From assembly GCA_021209875.1 (NCBI GenBank), contig JAGYVD010000002.1, positions 558,001 through 622,000 of the forward strand: 64,000 bases of DNA, given 5' to 3'. Within the stretch, counting starts at the first letter, position 1; each line of letters starts with the position of its first letter. The translations under genes were made by a program, and so were the position numbers. Under the pieces are notes generated by a model. That model searched no databases, had not been told where the DNA came from, and saw only the letters and a program-made list of their open reading frames with translations. The stretch is from Rosellinia necatrix (Eukaryota; Ascomycota; Sordariomycetes; Xylariales; Xylariaceae). Shown here piece by piece: positions 12,501-23,084 of this stretch.

Positions 12501-15500
12501 TTTTATATTATTATATTTAAAAGTTCTGTTTTATTTAATATTAATTATTATGCTATAAATACAGGATATACAAACAAAGTTAGTTTATTAACCTATTTTA
12601 TATATTTTTTATAAAAATTATTATAAAATTTATTAAAAAATCCATGTTTTTATAACTAAATAAATATATATAACTTACAAGCTTAATGCTTTAGTTTTGC
12701 TAACCTTTTATTAAAAAGCTTTTAATTATTATTTAACTAATATATTAACTGTTTTTTGTTTTACTAAATATTAAAAGCTCTGGCTATTTTTTAAATTTTT
12801 AATTAAAAACGTTTTATTAATATATATATATATGGTTATAAAAATAATTATTTTTAGCATATATATAAGTTGTTTAATTTTAATATAAATATAATTTTAA
12901 GGATTTTAAAACGCGCTGTTTTTAATATTAATATATTTTTATTTTTTGTTTAAAAAAGTTTATTATATTTTTATAGCATTTATAAGCAGCGTTTTAAAAA
13001 AAACATAACTAGATAAGCTTTTATAAAATTAGCAATTTTATTTAGTGTTAGCATATTATATAAAAATATATTATTTATTACTACTGTTATAATTATTAAA
13101 GTTATTTTAAACTATATATTTATATATATTAATATTTTAATTTAATTAAATACTTATAAAAGCTTTTTTTTTCTAAATATAAAAATATTATTAAAAAATA
13201 GCTTTAATTTTTATTTTTTATATTATGCTTATTTTAACGCTTTCAGCGATTATAACGCGTTTTTTAAACGCGTTAATTATTAATATAACACGTAATATTT
13301 TTATATTAATAGTTATATTTATAGCTGCTAAAATAGTTTTTAATATAAAAAAGCTAAAATTATAGTTAATAAATAAAGCTTTATATTTAACAGCTATATA
13401 AGCTTTTTTTTCTGTTTTAAAGTTTATTTTTTTTATTAGTTATTTTTTTTATATATTTATATTTTTAAGCTTAAACATTAAATTTTAATCAAAACTTGTT
13501 TAAAGTTAAAAATTAAATTATATTAGCTTTATAGCTTATAGTTGCTTAATATAAAAAAAATTATTTTTAAAAAATAAGTTAAGTTTTAATTTTTTTATTA
13601 TTTAGCTTTTTTTACGGAATTTTTATTTTATTAGTTTTTTTTTATTGTTATTTTTTTTATAAAAAAATAAAAATTTAGCTTATTTTTTAAGCTTAATTAG
13701 TTTTAATCTAATATTTTAAAAAATCTACGTTGTTTTTTATTATATGTTTTAAAATATTTAAAAAGCTTTGCTAATATATATTATATTTATATTTAAGTTA
13801 GCATATATTTTTATTTTATTATTTATTTTAAAGTTTTATGTTTTAAATTATAACTAGATATAACGTATATATTTTTTTTTTTTATATTATATATAAAAGC
13901 TTTTTAATATATTTTATTTTTTAGTATTTTATCAATAATTAGCGGTTTTATTTATTTAATTATTTTCTGCTTAAAACATATTATTACGTTTTTTACTATA
14001 TTTTTTAGCTTGTTTATAATGTTGCAAATATTTAAAAATAAATTATAAAATAATATTAATATAATATAATATTTATATATACGTTTTTTAAATTAAATAA
14101 AAACAATATATTTAATTTTTAAAATAAATATCAAGTTTATATTTATATAAATACTAAATTTTTTATTATTAGTAATAAATTTTTATAGCATTAATAATAT
14201 ATTAAGTCTGTTATTAGCTAATATAACGTTTTAAATATATTAATTTTTTTTTTTTAATAAATAATAGTTTAATTAATTTTTGTCAGCTTTTTAAAAAATA
14301 AACTTAATTGTTTTAATTATTAATACAATTTTTATTATTACGATTATTTTTGTTATATCGATCGTTGTTTTTTAACGGTTAATTGCTTTTATTAAAGTTA
14401 TAGTTTTTATAATTTTTACGTTTTTACGAAAAGCTAGATAATCGGTTGTTTTATTAGTTTTAGTTATATTAATTATTACGGTTATATTTACCACTGTTGC
14501 AACATTATTAGTTTTTGCTATCGTTTTTTTAATACTGTTTTTTTAATCGGTTATGCAAGCGATTTTTTAATTAGTTTTTAAAATAGCGATTATTTTTAAA
14601 AAAAAACCTAAGTTAATATATATATTTTTAAATATTAAAAGTTATTAATTATATAAAATACGCTATATTTTTTGTCTGTTAATTATTTTTTTAATTAAGT
14701 TTTATAAATTTTTTCTAGCTTTTTTAATTTTAAGCATATATTCTTTTATTTGCTAATTTTAAAAAAATAGTTTTAAAAACTGTTGAATTTTTAATTTTAT
14801 ACTGTTATAAATTTACGTTATTATTTTACGTTAGTTGTTATTATTAATATTTAAAATATTTATAATGTATATATATTTTAATTGCTTTTATATATATTAA
14901 AATAAAATATATAAGTTTTAATATATATTATAAAGCGTTAAATAGTTAGCTTTAAATTTACAGGTAGCTATGCTAGTATTTATTATAAAGCGTTGCTGCA
15001 TTATTTTAATTATTTAGCTTATGTTTTTACAACGTAGCTTTATATATATAACAAAGCTTAGCTTATTGTTTTATTATAAAACTGCTGGTTTTATAAAAAT
15101 ATTTAAAATAAAAACAAAATTTTTTATTTTATTTTATATTATGTTTTTTATTTTTAAAAACAAAATAAGCTTTTTATAAAAAAATATATTAATAAAAATA
15201 ATGTTTTTTTTTTGTTATTATATTAAAATCGTCGGAGTTATTATATAATAAATTAAATATGCTAATTTTTTTTTTAGGTTAATATTTTTGCTGTAAATAT
15301 TTATAAATTATATATTTAATAAGTTAAAACTTTTTATTTATATTTTTTTATTTATTTATTTATTTTATTTATATTATAATTAAAGTTTAATAAATAATTA
15401 AATAAGTTTAAATCGGCAGATATTTTTATTTTTATATTTTTTAAAAGTTTTAAAGTTTTTAAACTGTATAAATAACAGTTAGTTTAATAATATGCTGCTT

Positions 15501-16403
15501 TATTAATTTTAGTTTATTATTTAGTTATTTGTTAATATAAGCTTTTTTTTATATAAGTTATTTTTTTTTTTTTGTCGCGTTTTTTTTTGTAATAAATTAT
15601 AGCATAGTTTTATTTTTTTAAGTTTAAACTTTGTTTTATTATTTTAAACATATTTAATATAATAGTTTCCATTTTTTTAAAGCTTTTATTTGTTTATTGC
15701 TTTAAATAAAAAAATAAATAATAATATATTAGTTCGGGCTTATTTTTTAAAAAATATCGATTTTTTTTTTTAAAAAAAAGCTTTTTTAAAGTTTTTTTTT
15801 TAACTTATTGTTTTAAATAGTTGCTGTTCTTTAGTTTTAAATTTAACTAGCAGCTTTATTTTAAGTTTTAAATATTTAACTGTTTTTTTTTATTAATTTA
15901 TTATTTAGCTATTTTTGTTTTAAAGTATTATTTTAAGCATATAAATGTTTTTTTTTATAATTATCGGCAAGCTTAATAAATTAATAAAATAAACTATAAT
16001 ATAAAAAAATAAATAAAATAAATAATCTGCGTTAAACAACTAGTTTAAATATTTATAACGTTTATTTTATTATGAGCTAAAATATAAAAGTATATATTAA
16101 GTTTATTATTTATTTTTATTATATGTTTATGAAGTTTTTTCTAACGTTTTTAACTAGCTGTATTACTTAAGCGATTTTTTAATTTTTAAAACGGATTGCT
16201 AATAAAAATAATATTTAGCTTTAATAAATATATTAAATATAAAAAAAAGCTTTTGTTTAGCTTGTTTAAGTAAAATATATTTTTAATAGCAGGCACGCGT
16301 TTTTACGCTTGTAAAAACAATCGAAAATAGTCTTGTTTTTAAAAAAATAAGGTTTAATAGTTTAGTTTAGTTTCTATAAAAAAACGTTATAAAAGCATTA
16401 ATT
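9545..16403 (-). pseudogene. Decayed interior of element B, coding domains unassigned
   Basis: Nearly 6.9 kb of T-rich + strand. On the minus strand there are long stretches with few stops and Lys/Asn/Ile-rich translation near 15.4-16.0 kb, as expected for a RIP-mutated gag. A low-complexity block near 14.28-14.62 kb gives Thr/Ala/Val-rich minus-strand translation. None of the polymerase or integrase motifs used for the other elements could be placed. Copia, gypsy or another LTR group remain possible. Confidence 0.35.
9568..9585. other. Short perfect hairpin inside element B
   Basis: TCTGCTA and TAGCAGA form a 7-bp stem around a 4-base loop, 23 bp inside the left LTR, in a patch that escaped much of the RIP. 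It could be an untranslated-region structure or chance. Confidence 0.4.
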
Positions 16404-16606
16404 TAAAAAATGCACTATAAAGGTATAAAATATATGTTATAAAAAATAAAAAACTAATAAATTTAAGCTAAGCTAAAGTTTTACTTAAGTGTAGGCTAAG
16501 GCTTATATATATAAGGCTAGGCCTAATTAAGTTGTACGTGTAGCTACGGGCCAGAGTACCCCAAGCAAGAGGCTTATATAAGCGCTCCTTCTACGCGCGC
16601 GTATTA
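16404..16606 (+). repeat. Element B LTR, right copy (203 bp)
   Basis: Matches 9342-9544 from TAAAAAATGCAC to the CGCGCGCGTATTA end. It includes the same palindromic TATA motif (16572-16583) and the shared aaggctaggcctaattaag block. The TSD copy TGTTT follows at 16607-16611. Confidence 0.85.
16572..16583. promoter_or_regulatory. Palindromic TATA-like motif, right B LTR
   Basis: Same GCTTATATAAGC palindrome as in the left LTR and conserved despite RIP around it. Being free of RIP-preferred CpA sites except at its end, it may simply be a poor RIP target. Confidence 0.4.
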
Positions 16607-16611
16607 TGTTT

Positions 16612-18150
16612 TTATTAAAACAGTTAATAAAAATAAAAAAAGATTTATAATAATAAAAGAAAACTCGATAAAAAAAAACATCCCGATTATAAAAATATTA
16701 TGTAGTATAATACTGTTGCTACAGTTACTATTATTTTAACAAATAAAACTATTGTTGCAGCAGCTATTTTTATAAATAATACTGTTAATATTAAAACTAT
16801 TTTAAAAAATAATAAAGCTATCGTTATAAACATATAAACAAAAAAAACCGCTAAAAATATTAAACGTTAAATTATATTTGCAAACTAATAAAAACATTAG
16901 CAGGATTTTAATATTATATTAATAACGCTTTTTATATTAACTAAAATAATAAATTTTATAAACAATTAAAACATTATTAATAATTTAAATAATAATATTA
17001 ATATTTTTATTAAACCGTTATTATTTTTATTATACTTAAAATATAATTTAATAGATTTAATTTATAAGTAATATTATATAAATATTTTTAAACAGCTTTA
17101 AACTTTAAATAACGTTCTTTAAACAACGTTTAAACTATTTTAAAGCTTAAATATTTAAACATTGTTAATATAAAGTTAACTTAAATAAGTTTAACAGTTA
17201 AAACTGTACGACGTACTAACTAATATTATAAACTTTACGTTATAGCTATATTAAAAGCTTTTTAATATTAAAAAATTTTATAAATATATTTTTAGCAATA
17301 TTATATATAAAAGCTAATATAAAGTTATGCTTTAATAAATAAAAATTAATAATAATTAATTAATAATAGCTGTTAATATAATAACGGATATTTAATACAA
17401 GATTATAAAACAACTATATAATTATTTTTAAAACTTAAAAAATAACGCAGCAGCGCTAACTTTTTATTTTTATTATAAAAAAGCTTTTTATATTAAAAGT
17501 AGTTTAATAGTATATTATAAAAGTTTCATAAACTTTATTGCTTTATTTAATTAAACTATTTTAATAAACAAAATTAATATAATAAAAAGTTTATTAAATA
17601 ATAAACTTAAAAAACTTTTGAACGCAATAATTAAAACTATTTAATTATTAACAACTAAAATTTTTATTTTATGTACTCAGGTTATAAAATTAAAAAAAAA
17701 GTATAAAATTATAATTATACTATATTAAATTTCTTTTTTAAAATTAAACATTATCGATTGCAAAATTAATAAAGCTATATAAGCAGAACATAAAAGTTTT
17801 TTAATAATATCTACGCTACTACTAACTATTTAATTAAGCTCTGCACCAACGGTATTAATGCCTGCAGCAATAATAATAGCATAAACCGCACTATTTGTAG
17901 TATTAACAGCATTAATAACAGTATTAACAGCATTAATTATAACGCCCGCCCAGCCGATAAAAATAAAAAAAAACCTTTTTAATTAAAAAAGCATCGGTTA
18001 ACTAGCATATAAAAATTATTAAAAAATAAATAACTGTTAATATAAGCTTAAATTCCAAATCGTTATTAAAAACAGCTAATAAACGCTGTTGTGCTTAATA
18101 AATGCTTTTAAGCGTAGCTTAACTTTTTAAAACGCTAAAACGTAAAGTTT
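16612..18150 (+). pseudogene. Gag-like low-complexity remnant, right part
   Basis: Continuation of the 8641-9336 sequence beyond element B. The + strand is A-rich. At 16700-16830 the translation is Val/Thr/Ile/Ala-rich low complexity. At 17829-17960 it reads APTVLMPAA, then TAL-type repeats, then TPAQPIKIKK; two exact-length 21-nt units lie at 17900-17920 and 17921-17941. Undoing RIP would give an Ala/Pro/Thr-rich linker, common in gag proteins and in other low-complexity proteins. No catalytic domain is seen. Confidence 0.35.
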
Positions 18151-18194
18151 AAATAATAACGTTGGGTATTATAATAATAACATGTTTATTTTAT

Positions 18195-18395
18195 ATCGAC
18201 AACTTCTACTTATTATTTTTACTTGCTGTTTCTTTTTTTTCGTTGTTTTTTTATTAACAACTTCTGCGGGCTGCCCTTACTAGTTATTTTTACAAGTTGT
18301 TTCTTTTTTTTTGTTGTTTCAAGTTGTTTTTTTGTGTAAAATGTATAGTTTAAGTCGATAATTTCTCCTTGTTGTTAATTATTTTTTATTATAAA
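18195..18395. repeat. Pyrimidine-rich direct repeats
   Basis: Units of roughly 60-75 bp start with cgacaacttctac (18198), aacaacttctgcg (18260) and cgataatttctcc (18356). The first two carry ttattttTac, a tgtttc run and a gttgttt end. The strand is strongly C+T-rich. They may be an untranslated or pre-LTR repeat of the element ending at about 19155. Confidence 0.5.
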
Positions 18396-18619
18396 TCAGC
18401 TAAACAATCAACTTAAAAAAAAAACTTTATTTAAAACATTATTAAGCTTTTAATATTTAGCAAGCTTTCATTAGTAATTTTTTTTTTCTGTTATATTTTA
18501 TTAAAACTAAAATTCTATTATTTTATTTTTATATTTATTACTTAAACATTTTTATAAAACTTAAAGTTTTTTAGCTCAGTTTTTGCTTAATCTTGCAGTT
18601 AAAAACGTTTTTTATATAT

Positions 18620-18840
18620 TTTTAAATAAAGCATTTTGTAGCTTATTTTATTTTTAATAAAATATTTTGCAGCTTACCTCCTTTTTATAAAGCATTTTGC
18701 AACTTATTTTAAAAATGTTTTTAAATAAAATATTTTAGCTTTGCTAGCAACTTTGGAATTTCTTGTCTGCTATATAAATTTTATAAAACAAAGTATTTTG
18801 CAGCTTACCGCTAGCTTTGCTAACAACATCTTGCTTTTAA
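18620..18840 (+). repeat. About 33-bp minisatellite, five recognisable units
   Basis: The motif AAAGCATTTTGCAGCTTAC recurs, with RIP variants, near 18624, 18656, 18690, 18721 and 18787. Spacings of 32, 34, 31 and 66 bp point to a period near 33 bp with one unit lost. It lies just inside the right LTR-like repeat of element A. Confidence 0.6.
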
Positions 18841-18956
18841 TTAATTACAATAACTTTATATAATATACTCTGCCTGCAGGCATAATAATTTTTTTATTAT
18901 TATACGCTATTATTTTATATGCTTTTTATTAAATTAACAAAGTCGTTGATACTTTT

Positions 18957-19155
18957 ATATAAAAGGCAATTATAAAGCTATTCTAGCGGAACTTTTCTTT
19001 TAAAAAACCTTTTTTTAAAAAGCTTTCTTTTTAAAAGCCTTTTCTAGCAAAGCTTTTTTTTCGAAAATCTTCTGAAAATCATTATATATTAGTTACTCTA
19101 AGAGGTAAATAAATAAATTAATTCTTTATCTCTCTCCAACTATCTGATGCCTACT
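18957..19155 (+). repeat. LTR-like repeat of element A, right copy
   Basis: Homologous to 1533-1702 in the same orientation: attataaagctattctagcgg, hairpin units, an aaataaataaattaatt block and the ctctccaactatctgatgcc end. This copy is more RIP-mutated in the first half (aggaa became aaaaa) but has two extra hairpin units. Ends are approximate. Confidence 0.55.
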
Positions 19156-20609
19156 ATTTATATATTTTTATATATATGCTAAAAAATCATTATATTTAAT
19201 TAATATTATATTAAATCGTTTTAAGCTATAAGAACTAATTATTATAAATCTATTTTTATATTTAAAATATATTAAAAATTAATAAAAAATCCTTTTATAT
19301 TAAGAATTATAATATATTTTTATTTAACAACTTTTGAATTATTTTATTTTATAAGAATAATAAATAATTATTTAAAGCTATTAGTTTATTAAATTATTAA
19401 AAATTAACTATTATTTATCTTTTATTAATTTTATATATTTTTGCTATATAATAAAAATAAAATAAGCAAAAGTGGTAGTTTATTTATTTATTATAATTAA
19501 TTTATTTGTATAGCTTGTTATAAATATTATTTAATATTTTTATATTATATTTATTTAAAAATACTATTTGAAATTTAATTTAACTTTTTATTAATTATTA
19601 ATAAAAATATTTTAAGTTGTTTTTTATAAAATATTTATTTTCTGACGATTTATTTAAATATTATAAAATATAACTATTTGAATAAATCAAAAAGCTTTCA
19701 ACGTTTTTTAATATATATATAAACATTTTTTTTAATAATAGTTTTAAAAAAAGTTGCCTGGTTTTTTAATACTTGAAAAAAAATACATATTTTTAACTTC
19801 AGGTTTATTTTCCGGTGTTAAAAAGTTTAGCTTAAAGTTTTTTAAACCTTTTAAATTAATTATTATATTAAAAATAACGTTTATAAAAAAAAAACTTTTT
19901 ATTAACATGTTTAAACATACTATTTTATACTTAGTATTTTTTTATATAATATTAAACATATTAATTGTTTGCATGTTTGTTATGAAGGTTATTATAAACT
20001 TTAACATATAATTTATTTAATTTAAATATGCAACTGGTTTTATATTTAATATTATATTAGTTATAATAGTTATATTTATTAAAAGTTGTTTATTAGTTTT
20101 AGGTAAAGCTGTTTCTAAAAATAATAAAACGGTAGCTATAACTATAAAAATTGTTCTTATTAATTTTTAAAACTTTATATGTCCTCTGCTATTTTTGCTT
20201 TTTTAAATTTAAGCTAGCTTAATGTTTTTATAAATTTTAATAGTTTTTATCAAAATATTTATTATTAGTATTATTTTAAAAGTTTTAACATTAATTGTAT
20301 TATATATATTATTTTTATATATAATTATAAAGCAACAGCTTTTATTATTTAATAAAAGTTTATATTTTATTAAAGAATAAGCTTTTTTCTGCTTTATAGT
20401 TCTATGCTTTTTCAACTAATAGTCTTTTATATATATTTATAATCATAAATAAATATATTACATAAAATTATAAATTGATTTATTGCCTTAACTTAATAAA
20501 TTAATATATTGAATATATAATTAATTATAGCTTTATATAAATATAAAGAGTTGTTATTAAATCATATTTTTAGTTCTAAATATCTTTTTTTTTTTGTATT
20601 TAAATATTT
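19156..20609. other. T-rich decayed spacer
   Basis: No recognisable gene, LTR or RNA. An open frame at 19754-20011 is Phe/Ile/Leu-only composition from T-rich DNA and has no homologous motif. The stretch should contain the 5' LTR of the gypsy copy starting near 20.6 kb, but none could be matched to its sister copy. Confidence 0.4.
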
Positions 20610-22764
20610 TAAGTTTTTTAATTCTGTTTATTTTTTAATATAAAAATATACTTTATTTGTTATTTTAATAAATATATTTTTAAGCATAGCTTTTTATATA
20701 TTTTTTTGGCTTTTTAAAGGTTCTATGAGATTTATAATAAACTTATTAAAAGCTTTTGAAAAGCTGTTTTTAATTAATTAAGCGGAATTTATTTTAATAT
20801 AAGCTATAAAATATAATAATGAGAATTTAGTATATTTAACATAAAAAATAACGTTTTATTAATAAAAATAAATTAAAGCTATATATAAGCGGTTTAAAAA
20901 TAATTTTTAAACAGCTAATTTATTAACTTGTAGTATTACTTTTATATTTATTTATTAAGCTACGCTAAGTCTTTTTAAACTTAGTTATAAAAAGTTTAAA
21001 CGTAAATTTTCAGCCTGGCTTAAAAAGTTTACAAAAAACTGTTTTAAATAAGCTGTATAAAAAAAGTTTATATTATATAAACAATAAATAAACAAGAAAT
21101 TTATAAATAATAATAAGTTAAAATAATATAATATTTATAAGCGGTTTAAAACAATATATAAATAATTATTAAATTATTTTATATTATAAGCAGCTTTAAT
21201 ATAAAACCTAACTTAAAAGTATTTTTATAATATATTAGAACTATTTATGACAACTTAAATAAAACTGTATTTTTTATTTATAAGGTGAATATGTTTTATT
21301 AAAAAGCGAATTAATATTTTTCTATGTTTTTTATTTAATTTAAATAGCTATTATTAAAATCAGGTAAAATAAGCTAAGTAAATAATATTAAATTGCTGTT
21401 TTTTTTAAAAGCTTTAAACAACAAGCTTAAAAAAGCTTTTATAAGCGTATAACTATTTAATAATTATTAAAATTATTTTATTTAAGTTTTAAAAATAATA
21501 AGCAAGCTAAAAAAGCTATTAAATTACTATATTAAAAGCAGCGCTTAAAATAAGCGTAAATAAAGCACAACTTATAAAAAACTAGCAGTAAATTTAAAAA
21601 AAAATATTAAAATGATTAAAGTTGTTTTTTTTGAAATTTACAGACTTTTTAATTAAAGCTTAAGCTGCTTAAGCTATAAAAAAAAAAGCGCTACAAAAAA
21701 TTAAAAAAAAACTGCCTACAATATAAAAAACTAGGCTATTTTATGAAATTATATTTTATAAACCCGGCAGGCAGGCTAAGCATTTATATAAATAATATAA
21801 AAAGAAAAAAATACTAGGTATAAATAACAAAAAAAAATTAAAAAATAAATAACGGTTAACAAAAACGCTTTTAAAAGTTAATATTAACTTAAAAAAATAG
21901 CCATTATTAAACAGCTTATAAACAGCTTATTTTTATAATTAATATATTTATAAAAAATTATAATTTGAAAAAGTTTTAATGAATTAAAAATATAAATGTT
22001 GTGTAGTTATTAATAAAAGATTATTAAAAATACAGGTTATTGCGTATAAAAATAAAAAACAGTTTTTAAGCTAGCTATTAAAAAAAGCTTATAAACAGCT
22101 TTTAAAAATAAATAAAATAATTTATTTAAATATAAATATAAACAAATATATAAAATAAATATATGCGTATATGATAAAAATTTATAATATTTATTAATAT
22201 TAAAAAACTGGAATTAAAACATAAAAAATAATATATATTGTTTATAAATACTATATAAACATAAAAAAATAAACAATCTAATAATTATAAAAAAATAGGT
22301 ATATAAATTAAATAGAAACTATTAAAACAGCTTAAATTATTTTTATAATTAACGCTGTTATTTTTTATTAAAAAGTAAAAAACATATAAAATTAAAAGCC
22401 TATATAAAAACTACCGAAGGTTTTTATAATAATTGCTTAAATAAGCTAAGCTTTTAATGTAAAAGCTTTAAATGTAACTTAACTTTATTTTTAAATAAGC
22501 TAAAAAAAAATAAGGTAATTTGTTTAATAAATATAAAGTATAAGCTTTATTTTTTAACTGTTTAAAAGCAGATTATAAAATATATTTAAATATAAATACA
22601 TAAAAATATAAAAATTAGTTTTTAAAGCTTTTAATATAATATATTAAAAATAAACTTTTTGTTTCTAAAAAACTTTTATTTAACTATTAAATAAAAAATA
22701 TATACGTATAAACAGCTTATTAATAAATATACTAATTTTTTTTATATATAAGCTTAATAATAAC
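20610..22764 (+). pseudogene. Gypsy D', gag-protease part (5' of hAT insertion)
   Basis: Aligns over its length with the reverse complement of about 49.04-47.42 kb (copy D), for example aactttatttgttattttaa, gctatatataa and the gtttataattaacgctgtt block near 22340. It should encode gag, protease and the start of RT. Frames are RIP-riddled here but the D copy keeps many codons. It has about 250-300 bp near 22.43-22.73 kb that D lacks. It stops at 22764, where the hAT element begins, and resumes at 40973. Confidence 0.7.
22757..22764 (+). repeat. hAT target-site duplication, left
   Basis: ATAATAAC immediately precedes the left terminal inverted repeat and is repeated exactly at 40965-40972 after the right one. 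Eight base pairs is the diagnostic TSD length of hAT transposons. Confidence 0.9.
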
Positions 22765-22784
22765 CAGGGTTGGAAATTAGTATA
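22765..22784 (+). repeat. hAT terminal inverted repeat, left
   Basis: CAGGGTTGGAAATTAGTATA. It pairs with 40944-40964 read on the minus strand (CAGGGTTGGCAAATTAGTATG), one base longer by a single indel. Transposase cuts at such ends. Confidence 0.85.
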
Positions 22785-22845
22785 CTACATGTAGTATTAG
22801 TACGTACTACATGTAGTAATACTATAGTACTACTGTAGTATTTAA
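22785..22845. repeat. hAT left subterminal palindromic repeats
   Basis: Two copies of the self-complementary CTACATGTAG core plus CAGTAGTACT-like variants, packed behind the TIR. Subterminal motif clusters bind transposase in hAT elements such as Ac; that role is inferred here. Confidence 0.6.
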
Positions 22846-23084
22846 ATATATAAATAAATTTTTATTATATTAAATAATTTAAATAAATTATTTTTATATA
22901 TATAACTAGGTAGAAGTTTTATTATTATAATAAATTAAGATTAAAGATTATAAATAAATATTAATAAAATAATTAATAAAAGTAAAATATAAATAAATTA
23001 TATATAATTAATTATATATAATTTAATTTTTATTTTTAATTTTAGAATCTGTATTTTTTAATAATTAAATCTTTTAAATTAGTT

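Larger units (their letters stand above)
9342..16606 (-). mobile_element. Element B: complete LTR retrotransposon, decayed
   Basis: A 7265-bp element with two directly repeated LTRs of identical length (203 bp) and a perfect 5-bp TSD. LTR termini read TA...TA in both copies, consistent with RIP of canonical TG...CA. The interior (9545-16403) is T-rich on +, and frames on the minus strand look less broken and more lysine-rich, so coding was probably on the minus strand. I could not recognise RT, integrase or protease in it, so the superfamily is not assigned. B inserted into gag-like sequence of the element A region and is therefore younger than its host. Confidence 0.8.
1533..19155 (+). mobile_element. 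Element A: decayed Ty3/gypsy chromovirus with nested insertion
   Basis: Two related LTR-like sequences in direct orientation bracket a plus-strand gypsy pol remnant (RT near 5.45-5.83 kb, chromodomain near 8.02-8.19 kb). Pol order RT, integrase tail, chromodomain places it among the chromoviruses, whose chromodomain is known to bind heterochromatic histone marks and steer integration. The span is about 17.6 kb because the 7.27-kb element B sits inside. Without B it is about 10.35 kb, large for a gypsy element, so a further insertion or an additional ORF lies between pol and the right LTR. An attta pentamer flanks both outer LTR ends (before 1533 and at 19156-19160) and is a weak TSD candidate in such AT-rich DNA. 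That the two LTRs belong to this pol is inferred from position only. Confidence 0.5.

Noticed and set aside
19754..20011. 85-residue hydrophobic open frame
   Set aside because: Composition is only Phe/Ile/Leu/Lys as expected from T-rich DNA; no start context, homologous motif or neighbouring gene.
22785..22845. CRISPR-like or telomeric array from repeated TACTACATGTAGTA
   Set aside because: Units overlap irregularly with no spacers and sit behind a hAT terminal repeat; they are subterminal transposon motifs.
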